Positions 54,873-64,000 of a stretch of DNA of 64,000 bases are shown here, piece after piece; position 1 is the first letter of the stretch; the number at the start of each line of letters is the position of its first letter. The translations under genes were made by a program, and so were the position numbers. The stretch spans positions 16,481,501-16,545,500 of the forward strand of contig OW203992.1 in the NCBI GenBank assembly GCA_934047225.1, written 5' to 3'. The notes below the pieces were generated by a model. It saw only the letters and a list, made by a program, of their open reading frames with translations, was not told where the DNA came from and did no database searches. The DNA is from Ypsolopha sequella (taxonomy: Eukaryota; Arthropoda; Insecta; Lepidoptera; Ypsolophidae).

Positions 54873-55576
54873 CGGTCGAACGCCACATTCGAAGCGCATA
54901 ATTCTATCGTCGCACCCGCCCGACTTCGCGCTTGATAACATCTGCGAGCCTCGTACTACAAAACTCTGTGCGTGCGGCAATAAGCGACGCTCGTCACATA
55001 GATTGCGATAATTAAACGACAGTTGCTATTGCGAGACGTTTTCATAATATTTATCAACTCTCCCCAAACAGACTTTAAAGCATGCAAAACTTAACGATGT
55101 ATTCTAAATATGAAAAGCGTTTTATATTCTTGCGAAAGTTTTCCTGGCTTGCTTTTATAGCTATTTCCTCTTGTAACTTGCGGAGGCAAAGTTCACGCAA
55201 AACTATAAAGATAGCTGCGTCTGAAAAGGTTATAATAGGGAAACTGTTATCATATAACTTATACGTATGTAGGCACACTTTGTACAAATGTTGGAACATT
55301 TTGGCTGGCTTCCAGGTCGGGTATACAAACAAATGCACCCCGTCTCCATACGTTTTCCCGCTGGGTGTCACAGGATCGTGAAGTACGACCACCATATAAC
55401 TATAATTTATTATGTTCGGCTTTCCATTTAGGGAAAAAATATAGATTTAATATAAAGACTTGTTTTGTGGATATCTTTCTAAAGACGAAAACTCTTATTT
55501 GCTAGACTATTGGTCTGCTCGTCCGCCTATCACAAACGTAAATCATGCAAGGTAAAAACCCATTTGATTCAGGGTG
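54873..55576. other. Intronic sequence, no gene recognised
   Basis: Somewhat GC-richer at 54880-55010. Overlapping frames at 55075-55395 (-, 106 codons) and 55082-55381 (+, 99 codons) are both long for chance in AT-rich DNA, but neither has a motif I know and each is the shadow of the other. No call is made. Confidence 0.35.
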
Positions 55577-55832
55577 TGGTCATCAGATTAAACAAAATAA
55601 ACATACTCAGCTGTCGTGGGTAAGTCGGTTATGCAAATAAGCAGAATAAACAAAATAAACCAACCACCATAGTACATACCCTGGTGGTTTACAGTTATAG
55701 TGACCTGAAGTTAGCTGCACAATCACGTTTGACAGCCAATTTTCCCAACGATTTTTGACTTTTGTTGAGGGTCATGACTGAATCGTGGGTGTTTATAGTG
55801 AAAAATGGTGGTTTATTGTAATCTGATGACCG
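55577..55832. mobile_element. Possible foldback element
   Basis: GTGGTCATCAGATTAAACAA near 55577 is answered by TTATTGTAATCTGATGACCG near 55815. Arms are short (~20 bp) with AAACCAACCACCATAG/TGGTGGTTTA inner matches. Boundaries and target site are uncertain. Confidence 0.4.
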
Positions 55833-56699
55833 TAACTAATGTTTATTGATGGAGAGAAATAGAAGCTAACTATTAGAGTGGACTTCCGCAAAGTAAACCT
55901 CCACCAATAAATTCTTTTGTATGTATGTTTTATAAGAACTTTAAGCGGGGTTTTAAAAGGCTGAATACATTAAGTTAATTAATTTATAAATTCGTTCTTT
56001 TGGTAAGTGCTTTTTAGGGGAAAAAATTTCAAAATGTTTCCCATATATTCATTTAATTATTTAATATCCAATGAGAAAAGTCTTATGAAATAAGTTTCGT
56101 ATTTTCAAAAGAATACCCCTTCTTAACCACTTACCGAAAGAATATTTATAAATGAGAGTCTTGATGTGTAATAAGAGTAATTTTTGCGTTGCCTCATTTG
56201 TATTTAGCCAGTGACATTAAAAAACCCTTTTGCACATTGAAATTTCTAGTGAGTAAACGTAACAAAACCTCATTCCATATTCAAGTAACACGACAGTTAT
56301 GGATTTTTATGGTGAAATTGTCGGCGTGATAACATGACAGATATGGATTTTCATACTAATATTGCTGATGATTTTTATTTCCACACTACCTACTACAAGT
56401 TCGATCGTATGACGCTAAAAACGTATATTAATCAGTTGGGGCGCGGGGGTTGAGAGGGAGGCGCAAGGTAAATCCCTTTGGATAAAGTGGGAAACAATAA
56501 TTAAAGATTTAGTAAGCCCTTGAAAGAGTGGGTAAGCTTTTACCCCTTTGATATTGTTAGGGTTTCGTCATTGGAAAGTGTAATTATTGTGATTAAGTAA
56601 TTTCCAATGAGTAAGAAAAGTATTGAGACGTCATAATATTATTAAAACTCGCGTGAGCTGACAGACTAAATTATTATTACTAATAAAAAAATGTAAGAA
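55833..56699. other. Intronic sequence, no gene seen
   Basis: No feature recognised. Around 56296-56360 there are two loosely similar halves (ACACGACAGTTATGGATTTT / AACATGACAGATATGGATTT). Confidence 0.35.
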
Positions 56700-56805
56700 C
56701 GACACTCGCCTTAATAATGCCGAAATTGTATCGGTGAATCGGTTGGCATGTAGTGGACGAATAAAATTCAACAACAATCACACGTGAGTGTTCAAGCCGT
56801 ATGTA
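56700..56805. mobile_element. Foldback MITE fragment related to 19488-19885
   Basis: GCCGAAATTGTATCGGTGAA, CGGTTGGCAT and AACAACAATCACACGTGAGT are shared with the 19488 element, but most of the interior is deleted. Confidence 0.55.
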
Positions 56806-57740
56806 ATAATAATATTGAGACATCCATCTAAATCTAAAGATCGTGGCAAATGCTAAGTATGAGTAGTAATTATATAATATAATATATAATATAGGTGTCG
56901 TTGAAAAACTGGAAAGACAAGCTACAATAATAATAAAAAAAAATCATAGTAATAAATAAAAAAGTTGTGGGAAGTATTCCCTGGTCCCGTAGCATAGTGT
57001 TTAATGGCGTAGCGACGCCACTAGTTGAATAACAATGTGCAAGGAGCGTGACGTACTGTTTATTCGCAAAATACATCGTGTCACTCGCCTCGCACTTGTG
57101 ATTCAAGTGAATGGCGTCGCGCGCGATTAAACCCTGTGCTATGAGTGCTGATCATATGTTTATGCATATATAAAAAAATATATATTGTTTTAGTTATATT
57201 TTTTATTTTTAATATTATTGTTTATTTATTTTTATAATAATATTGTATTTGTATATATGGTATATTTATATTATATATAGTATATATATATTTCTCTGCG
57301 CACTTTAGCCCGTAAATTTAAAAGTAAACTTTTTTGTTTTTTTTTAAACACATGTTATAATAAAGATAATTTAATATTGTTTTAGAGAAAAAAAATGCAT
57401 TGGATTTTGATAAGTATTTGCAGAGATATAGTGAAAATACTGAAACCGCGTTAAAATTGGCGGGAAAACAAAAAAGCCAATAACGAGGTTGTAAAATTGA
57501 ACTACTCGTCCGATCCTAGCTAACCTTACAAACAACGTATGTACAAGCTGAAATAGGATTACAGCAAATGGCAGATTTATTCCTTAGCTTTACCAAATCT
57601 CGAGGAAAAAGAAGATGTCGCCATGTTTGATAAATGCGCGTAGTTTGTAGTCGGCCCATTGACCGTGCGTGATAGCTGAAAGAGGTCTGGGCATAATTTG
57701 TACGACGTGACTACTGCAGAATAGTTTCGTTTTGTTTTTA
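56806..57740. other. Intronic sequence, AT-rich
   Basis: Includes an almost pure AT stretch at 57155-57300. No exon recognised. Confidence 0.4.
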
Positions 57741-58015
57741 GGGTTCCGTACCTCAAAATGAAAAAAAATGGAACCCTTATAGGTTCACTTTGTTATCCAT
57801 CTGTCCGTCTGTCTGTTCATCTGTTTGTCTGTCAAGACGCTTTTGCTCACGCCCCTTGTCCGTGTGGGATATCAAGTTGAAACTGATACTTTCTACTTCT
57901 ACGGCCCTTTGGTGTTGTAAAAAATAGGCTTCTTACTCAACGCAAAAAAAGTTATTGCCTTTTACATAACCGGTTTCGTACTAATTTGCTCACCATTGAA
58001 AACCTATAGGGCAAT
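57741..58015 (+). mobile_element. GGTTCCGTA-family left-end fragment
   Basis: GGGTTCCGTACCTCAAAATG, GGAACCCTTATAGGTTCACT and CCATCTGTCCGTCTGTCTGT are the family's left end. The right end is absent. Confidence 0.65.
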
Positions 58016-58350
58016 TCCAGTTGAAACTTGAAATTATTATATTAAAATAATACAAAACTGAGCGAGGCGGAGCGGAGCGATGGTTCTACCTTAGAAATAA
58101 GCTTTTGTGACTACTTTAAAAACATTTCGCTCCGCTCTGATTTACTCGGCTCTTTATTGTTTTAGTACGGTTCAACCTAACCTAGCTGTTTGGCTAGTTT
58201 TTGTTTGACCTATTTAACGGAATATTTTTTCACGTATAAATTAGGAAAAATAGTTAGGCTAGGCTTAATTTTATCTCGTTTAGGGTAAAGTCTGGACTAA
58301 ACTAATGTATGATCAATACTTGCGATTGTCGGCATTTGGTGAAACTTGGA
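58016..58350. other. Intronic sequence with a weak hairpin island
   Basis: GAGCGAGGCGGAGCGGAGCG (58060s) and TTTCGCTCCGCTCTGATTTA (58125s) can pair. There is no adjacent element terminus. Confidence 0.35.
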
Positions 58351-58521
58351 TAACAACATAATGAATAAACACTTGCACTCGTTTCACAGTTTATAAGCTT
58401 ATTTAACCCGACCGGTTCCGGTTTATTGACCAGGATGATGGTATAAAACCGAAACCGGTCAGGTTAAATAATCTTATAAACTGTGAAACGAGTGCAAGTG
58501 TATTTATTCATCATGTTATTA
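58351..58521. mobile_element. Short near-perfect foldback element
   Basis: TAACAACATAATGAATAAAC ... CACTTGCACTCGTTTCACAG ... TTTATAAG at the left, with the same in reverse complement at the right. AACCCGACCGGTTCCGGTTT pairs with AAACCGAAACCGGTCAGGTT. Arms are ~75 bp and the loop ~20 bp. Non-coding. Confidence 0.8.
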
Positions 58522-58930
58522 ACTAACGTACATATTATAAAATCTAGTTTAGCGGTTAACATAATATGTATAAACCTTGGACGAATAAAAGATATCTGAA
58601 GTAAACATGGTTGAAAACAATACTCTGTTACGCGTGCGTGCTTTGTAGGCTTGCGTATATTTTAGGCAAACATACCAGCGTACATGAATAAAATGCTATT
58701 TTAAAATGGACAGCTGAAAAGGGTCTGCCATTCCATTAGAAAGGAATAGACTCATTTATTTCCGATGAAAGGGATGGTATTGTACAAGGCTCTATAGATT
58801 TAGCGGCCGTGGTGGTTTCTCTGATGCTTTACTTGATATTTTATTAACATGCTCTGAATTTACTAACTTCCTTATTCCAGAAATAACATTTTCTAACTTT
58901 TTCTTTCTTTTCACGCTGCCTTCCAAACAG
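58522..58930. other. Intronic sequence leading to a candidate 3' splice site
   Basis: TTTACTAACTTCCTTATTCCAG lies near 58859-58880, and a second branch/tract (TTCTAACTTTTTCTTTCTTTTC) immediately follows. Nothing else was recognised. Confidence 0.4.
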
Positions 58931-58942
58931 TGGCATTGAAAT
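58931..58942 (+). other. Candidate 12-nt microexon
   Basis: TTTCTAAC branch-like sequence, a ~20-nt pyrimidine tract and CTTCCAAACAG precede TGGCATTGAAAT, which is followed at once by the consensus donor GTAAGTATT. Twelve nucleotides keep the reading frame. With the phase implied by the cadherin exon (two bases start its first codon), it would add four residues and alter the junction codon. Whether it is spliced is unknown. It could equally be an incidental pairing of splice-like sequences. Confidence 0.3.
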
Positions 58943-59099
58943 GTAAGTATTACTTTTAATTGTTATGTTTGGGTTTTATTTTGTTACTACATATTTTATA
59001 CATGACTTTGCTCCTTTGTCCATTGTTTATATCGGATATTCGATATAATTTCACTTTTTCATAATGTTCCATGTGTTCTTACGATACATATACTTATAT
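58943..59099. other. Intronic sequence, no gene seen
   Basis: No feature recognised. Confidence 0.4.
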
Positions 59100-59213
59100 T
59101 ATATTGTATTTATAACAACATCTATTATCTAAGTTCAATTATAACTTTGTAATAATTAACTAAAAGACTGTTTGTCTCTGAATAAAATAAAATAAAAATA
59201 AAAAAACATCTGA
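59100..59213 (+). mobile_element. LINE-like 3' tail
   Basis: TTTGTAATAATTAACTAAAA, GTTTGTCTCTGAATAAAATA then AAATAAAAATAAAAAAAC: an AATAAA-rich terminus that looks like a retroposed 3' end. Confidence 0.4.
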
Positions 59214-59874
59214 TACTTAATATCGGGTCGCTTCAATGCATGAAAAATAGTGGATTAAAAATACATAATTAAAAGTATGCTACACTTTGTCTGTAAAGTG
59301 TAAAAAATATCATGACCCTAATTTCGAGCCTAATCGTGAATTAAGCGTAATTTGATTTTTAAATGTATATTTAGTTAACTTACTGAATAATTTCGTAGCA
59401 TTTTCCAGACAGTTAATTTTTTTTCAGATCCTCTAAATGTTACGCCGGAAGTAGCCGTTACGAGATAAGCTGAAAATTCAGTACTGTGTAAACGTCCTTC
59501 TGTTTCCGTCGTTAAACAACAAAAGGAAACATTTGCATAGAGACTTTGCGTTTCTGACCTCATTTTAATATTGCTTACAATTACGTCCATTCAAATTAGA
59601 CACAATAAAAGCTTAGAGGAAACTGTTGGGGATAAATCTAAGGGCGGAATTTGGTCGAATCATCTTGGACAATTTTTACTGAATTTAGGAGATGTTACTC
59701 AGTATTCAGAAAGCCGCTTTTATGTTAAATTATGTTTGAGGCATTTGTTACTTTTAAAATTTTTCATGTTAATTCGATATTATTGCTTATCCACGAAAAC
59801 ATCATTATTCTTATAAAATTTGTTGACATGATAAAATACATATAATATGTTCATTCACAGTAAAAATTTGTAAG
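59214..59874. other. Intronic sequence, no gene recognised
   Basis: Frames at 59375-59590 (-) and 59571-59816 (+) are unrecognised. No splice-flanked exon was identified. Confidence 0.4.
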
Positions 59875-60256
59875 TTAAGGTTAAACGTCAGTCGCTTAGC
59901 AAAAAGTGCAGAACTTAACTTTGTATTTGTTGTTTAAAAGTTAAAAACTGAAAAACATATTGGTATGTGGCAGTTAACACCAATAGTTTAGTATGAGTGA
60001 GGTTAACAAAGCATGAGTTTCCAATTAAATGCATAATTAGTCATGATCTGGTCCAAACCAACTTAAAATGCTGTTTTAACTTTGTTTGGACCAGATCATG
60101 ACTAATTGTGCATTCAATTTCAAACTCATGCTTTTTAAACCTCATTAATACTGAATTACTGGTGTAAACTGCCACATACCAACATTTTTTAAAATTTTAC
60201 CTTCTAAACAAGAAATACAAAGTTATTTGTGCTAAGCGACTGACGTTTAACCTTAA
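59875..60256. mobile_element. TTAAGGTTAAACGTCAG foldback element, intact copy 2
   Basis: TTAAGGTTAAACGTCAGTCG at the left and CGACTGACGTTTAACCTTAA at the right. The long arms include TTGGTATGTGGCAGTTAACA / TGTAAACTGCCACATACCAA and the centre GGTCCAAAC...GTTTGGACC. About 382 bp, no ORF. Shares its right TTAA with the next element. Confidence 0.85.
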
Positions 60257-60640
60257 GGCGATATGCGAAAAAAATACGGGCGTTTCTTTTCTGTGTATTT
60301 CATGAAATACAAGGAAAATTATAATCAGTTTCTGGTATATGCATTTTGACTACGGTTTTGAAATTGGAAAACATGTTTGGATAAATTTTCCTCGATAGAA
60401 ATAATTGTTGAAATAAGGTCTTCAAACACACTTTTTCTCGTCGTTTGACGAATAGGAACCATATACAGAACTCAAATGTATTTTATTAGGTGTGTTTTAA
60501 CAATATCTAGAGATTTGATATTTGAAATTTTGCTAGCTTTTTTAGTTTTTTTAATAAAAATATAAAACCGCCCCTCTCGCACTGTGCGATTTTTCGCTTG
60601 GAGTGACAGTGACAAAAATAAAATTCGCATAGCCTCTTAA
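60253..60640 (+). mobile_element. TTAA-flanked element, GGCGATATG family, copy 3
   Basis: TTAAGGCGATATGCG then TACGGGCGTTTCTTTTCTGT at the left and AAATTCGCATAGCCTCTTAA at the right. Matches 14799-15219 throughout. Non-coding. Confidence 0.85.
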
Positions 60641-61208
60641 GGAGATTGATTTTTCCCAACCCCAAAGTTACTCTGATATAGGTAGAGTAGTTTCCTCTGG
60701 CGTGTCTAATGTCCTTTACAACCGGTATTCACTAGTATCGGTATCGAAATGTGAACTGAATGCTTGAATGCCCGGAGCTTATAGATGGGGATGCAAGGGG
60801 GTTCACCACAGAACTAGGATTAACTGAGACAATATTTAACTAGTAGAGTATATCTAACCATGTTACAAAATTTTCAAAGGTTTTTTCGACATTTATTGAT
60901 TTTGAATTTAATATTTCATGATGAAATGTAAAACTAAAATGTCTATTAAAAGCAGCCCTAAGGGGGAGGCGGGGGTCTGAACCGCCTAAAGTACGTCATC
61001 TAAAATAATATAACCAAATTTTTTACTACACTAAAGGCTACATATTTTGTCACTAACATTTTTATTCCCAAGCAACTTAGCGTGCGCCTCATAAATGTTA
61101 AATAATACAGACGTTATTCAATACCTAGACTCCTTGAGCGATCGTTTTAAATTATCTCCAAGGTATAATGTTCCCTGTAATCCTAGCTCTACTTAATTGG
61201 TTTTGAAA
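60641..61208. other. Intronic sequence, no gene seen
   Basis: No feature recognised. Confidence 0.4.
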
Positions 61209-61216
61209 CTTTAGAG

Positions 61217-61789
61217 CAGCGGTGTCCAACCTAGCTCGCGGGCGCCTGGTTGCCAGCGCCCTCTAACTTTTTGTTTGAGAAAAAAATACGATTAAACTTC
61301 TAGTAGAAAATATCTTTCTTAAACTGTTTATTACAGATTTTAAAGTAAGCGTGCATATTCTTTTTTAAATGAAAAAAGCTACGTCTTTCATTTGACCTTA
61401 AGTGACGTCATAATCACACATTTCCTTGGGCATTTTTTTTCATGAACGCTTCCTAAAGTTTGACAAGGATCGGACTATCCAATCTAATGTGATAATGTCG
61501 CTTCCTGTTAACACTAAAATCCTTAAATAATAAGTTTTAAAGCACAAATATTTATTTTTGAAATAACATTCTAAATTTATATATTTATTCCAAAAACCAG
61601 TCAAAAGTTGAACATAATAAGAAAGTAAAATCCAAGAAAAGTCTAGCTAGATCTATCCTAAACACCCGAGGGGCGTTACAATTATCCCAGTAAAGGAGAT
61701 CTGATCAATTTCGATAAAAAAATAAAGCTCCAAATTCCGGCACGCTTTGCTTTGCTTGCCCTTAAAGCAAAATCGGTTGGACACCACTG
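61217..61789. mobile_element. hAT-like non-autonomous element with 8-bp TSD
   Basis: CAGCGGTGTCCAACCTAGCT starts the left end and CGGTTGGACACCACTG closes the right end (CAG...CTG termini typical of hAT). The flanking octamers CTTTAGAG (61209-61216) and CTTTACAG (61790-61797) differ at one base, an 8-bp target duplication as hAT elements make. The ~570-bp interior has no transposase. It ends 64 bp before the cadherin exon, so intron sequence next to the acceptor is partly transposon-derived. Confidence 0.85.
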
Positions 61790-61853
61790 CTTTACAGGCT
61801 ATCTCGTTTCTAGTAATTACATCTTGTTGACTGGGTTTTACTTGACATTTCAG

Positions 61854-62155
61854 ATACCGACAACCAGAGGGTCATTATCCATGTGAAGGACGTCAATGAT
61901 GAACCTCCCTACTTCATCAATCGGCCACTTCCCATGCAAACCGTGGTCCAGCTGAACGCCGCACCGAACACCCCGGTCTTCACTCTGCAAGCTAGAGACC
62001 CTGATACGGACCACAATATCCACTATTTCATTGTGAGGGACCGGACAGGAGGAAGGTTCGAAGTGGATGAAAGATCAGGGGTGGTCAGGACGAGGGGAAC
62101 GGACCCGTTCCAATTGGATATGGAGTATGTGTTGTACGTCAAAGCTGAGGATCAG
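61854..62155 (+). CDS. CadN: Neural-cadherin (CadN-like) internal exon
   Basis: Encodes part of the extracellular region of a classical type III cadherin, a calcium-dependent homophilic adhesion receptor that in insects guides axons and neuronal targeting. The exon is 302 bp: two bases completing a split codon, then 100 codons. It begins with the end of one cadherin repeat (IIHVKDVNDEPPYF, a DxNDxxPxF calcium-linker motif) and continues through most of the next (FTLQARDPDTDHNIHYF with the DxD motif, GGRFEVDERSGVVRTRG, LDMEYVLYVKAEDQ). The residues agree closely with the Drosophila CadN sequence I remember. The acceptor is TTTTACTTGACATTTCAG and the donor CAG|GTGAGA. Read-through past the donor stops at 62201. 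Codons are GC-richer than the flanks. The gene continues outside the window on both sides; no promoter or terminal exon is present. Confidence 0.95.
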
Positions 62156-63147
62156 GTGAGATTTTCATCTCAAATAATTTCAACGTTAGCTTTGTACCAG
62201 TAAAAGTCCTTGCGTGTGTCGATAAATTAATGTTGCTCAGCTCGGTGAAGGTCACAAGCAGGTCTTCTGAACGTAATGGATATCTTAAAAGTGTTTAGAG
62301 TTAATTACTTTTCAGAAACACAATAATGTCGACATAGACGTAGGTAAAACAAGTTCTATGTGTAACGAAGTTCGTAGCTAAAAGCTACGAGATATGTAGC
62401 TAGAAGCTACGAGCTTGCTACGAGAGGGAATTTCGGTTGTATGATATTGAATTTAAAAATTTTTTTTGGGACATCCCTTGTGTCAAATAGATCTTGTCAA
62501 GCGCTTTTCTTAGAGTAATTGAACATGGGTCTAGCTTCAGCCGTTTGGCAGATACGGGCCGTCAAAGTTTTGACATGGGGAGGGGGTAGATCTCGGCGAG
62601 ACCTTTTTCTAGACACCCATCAAAATGGGTCTAACTCAAGCCCAGCCGTTTAGGAGATATATATATTATATTTTACACTTACATTTATATTTATATATTT
62701 TTTTAAACGCGTTCGTAGTTTTATAGATTTGTTATCTGATAACATTTTTTTTGTCAGTAGGTAGTTTGTAAATGAAATACGTCGTATTTGTTAAGCCAGG
62801 CGACAACTTAGTTTTAATTATTAAATTACCTTCTTTATTGTAAAAGGTTTTCTTTGAAACTGATCTTCTTTTTACGGGAGAGAAATGACAATGAACTCAG
62901 GTCCGTATTCACTCTGCAATAAAAATAAAATTCAAATTGCGTCTGTCTGGGTCGAATAATGTACCTATTTAATAAACTACCTCTACAACGTAGAAAGAGC
63001 TGTTCTACAATTTAAATTAAATATTTAAAAGTTTATTATGCTAACGCTACGGTGCCATTAGCGGCGATTCTTGGAAAAACAAAGCTGCTTAGTGTTTAAT
63101 ATAAAAATGTCGTGCAGTTACTACAAAGTTAATTATTATTTCAGTTA
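62156..63147. other. Next CadN intron, no gene seen
   Basis: Starts GTGAGATTTTC. Contains a small inverted/tandem cluster at 62373-62424 (CGTAGCTAAAAGCTACG, GTAGCTAGAAGCTACGAG, TGCTACGAG). The block at about 62540-62660 (CAGCCGTTTGGCAGATACGG ... ATGGGTCTAACTCAAGCCCA) has the style of a decayed insect repeat but no partner here. Confidence 0.45.
62373..62424. repeat. Short palindromic tandem cluster
   Basis: CGTAGCTAAAAGCTACG is followed 7 bp later by GTAGCTAGAAGCTACGAG, and a half unit TGCTACGAG follows. Each full unit is a hairpin. Confidence 0.75.
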
Positions 63148-63806
63148 ATAGTTATTTAAGATACACGTGCGGAAAGTAAGGTTTTATACGAATAAGTGCC
63201 AAATTGAAAACACGAGCGCAGCGAGTGCTTTCATTGGCACGCATTCGGATAAAAACCTTTTACGCTCAAGTATCTTACAACATTTTTCAATGCATTTTGC
63301 GAGGAAATACAACAAAAAAATAAGTATAATAAAGAAAGTAATTTTATTTCACCAATTTACAACAAAATGGCGTGCTTTCTTTGCAGAGCGCGCGTTTCAT
63401 ACAGTTTTTTCTTTCTTGTGGCAAAGGTACAGTATACATACAGCCAATAATGTGAAAAATATTTTTGTTTGCGGAAACAAAACACGTATTTTTAAATGAG
63501 ATAATCAAGAATCTTATATGTTATGGTGTTTATCATCATTCAATTATTGCTAGAGCGCGTATACTTATAAATAATTGTTTTTTTTTGGACAGCAAAACCT
63601 CCTTGCATCTTTGTAATTTTTAAAATTTTATGACTTGCACCATGCACCACAGAGTCAAAAACTTAAAAAAATTACTTTATTTCACGCGTGAAATAAAGAA
63701 TTTCAGTACTGTTTTATTTCACGCGTGAAATAAAGAGTCGGTTTCCGCATAATTTTGTTACACAAAAAAGGAAAACTTTACGAGCAAATGCATTGAAAAA
63801 TATTCT
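63148..63806. mobile_element. Hairpin-capped element, different body
   Basis: The hairpin at 63148-63282 (GATACACGTGCGGAAAGTAA ... apex CACGAGCGCAGCGAGTG ... CTCAAGTATCTTACAAC) adjoins a body bounded by TTTTTCAATGCATTTTGCGA (63284) and GAGCAAATGCATTGAAAAA (to about 63802). The body termini match those of copies A-D, but the interior differs and includes two perfect palindromes. The 110-codon frame at 63167-63499 crosses the hairpin and is not a gene. Confidence 0.65.
63675..63734. repeat. Two identical perfect palindromes centred on ACGCGT
   Basis: A 24-bp perfect palindrome (63675-63698) and a 22-bp perfect palindrome (63713-63734) share the core TTTATTTCACGCGTGAAATA and their centres are 37 bp apart. 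No similar sequence was seen elsewhere in the window. They could be protein-binding sites of the enclosing element. Confidence 0.9.
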
Positions 63807-64000
63807 TATTCTTATTTTAAATACAAACTAGGACAAATCAATTAAAAACAAATTTCAAGTGAGACAGATGTTTTGAAAAATATTACAACTTTTTTTTTAT
63901 TATAAAATCGTTTATTATTAAAGGAAAAAAAAAAGAAAGTAAATGTGAATATTTTTAAAGTCGCCTTTTTGAGGTTAGATATTATGATGAGTATATTAAA
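63807..64000. other. Intronic sequence, no gene seen
   Basis: AT-rich end of the window, no feature recognised. Confidence 0.4.

Noticed and set aside
55075..55395. Overlapping 106- and 99-codon frames on opposite strands
   Set aside because: Each is the shadow of the other, and neither resembles a known protein. Left as unassigned intron.
63167..63499. 110-codon open frame
   Set aside because: It runs through the hairpin cap and TIR of a mobile element and has no recognisable domain.
1..64000. LTR retrotransposons, endogenous viruses or Wolbachia-type bacterial inserts
   Set aside because: I looked for paired LTRs, gag/pol or envelope-like frames, and dense bacterial-style genes, and saw none. 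The GC-rich block at 47570 is the only faint LTR candidate.

Overview
The window looks like AT-rich lepidopteran (moth or butterfly) genomic DNA and is almost entirely intron. The one confident host coding segment is an internal exon of a neural-cadherin gene (CadN-like, + strand, 61854-62155) with a polypyrimidine tract and AG before it and a GT donor after it. No other cadherin exon was recognised in the roughly 61.8 kb upstream, so most of the window is probably one giant CadN intron, followed by the start of the next one. Lepidoptera is inferred from the exon and from insect-type repeats: short foldback elements with TA or TTAA targets, a GGTTCCGTAcccaaaggg repeat family, tRNA-derived SINEs, LINE tails ending in ...AATAAACTATTTGAATTTG, and mariner and hAT relics. 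The species is not determinable by eye.

Layout. 1-5.5 kb: a TTAA foldback element, then a ~3.4 kb DNA transposon (2030-5467) with CCCAAGC... termini, blocks of AGCTGT/AGAGCATTACA words near the ends, and two convergent ORFs. 5.5-20 kb: non-autonomous elements, a LINE 3' end, two SINEs (one carrying a GC-rich insert bounded by 19-bp inverted repeats) and several hairpin islands. 21-23 kb and 39.6-40.5 kb: three copies of a hairpin-capped element, two of them retaining the same short ORF in opposite orientation. 25-35 kb: MITEs, two abutting GGTTCCGTA elements, a 515-bp near-perfect palindrome, LINE fragments and a 30-bp tandem repeat. 36.6-37.4 kb: a dead mariner transposase. 40.8-46.4 kb: TTAA elements, a pair of inverted hairpin-capped repeats, and an isolated AG|GT junction that resembles a recursive-splicing site. 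47-61 kb: LINE, SINE, hAT and piggyBac-like remnants, often nested, and a candidate 12-nt microexon at 58931. A hAT-like element with an 8-bp target duplication ends 64 bp before the cadherin exon. 62-64 kb: the next intron, with another hairpin-capped element.

The parts do not form a pathway. The host gene supplies a very long intron and the rest is layered transposon insertion. The observations most worth following are the hairpin-capped element superfamily sharing GATACACGTGCG, the 515-bp palindrome built from a MITE plus its inverted flank, the candidate recursive splice site and microexon, and two cases where different TTAA elements share one TTAA. Boundaries were found by eye from repeat copies and inverted termini. 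No alignment, folding or database search was run.
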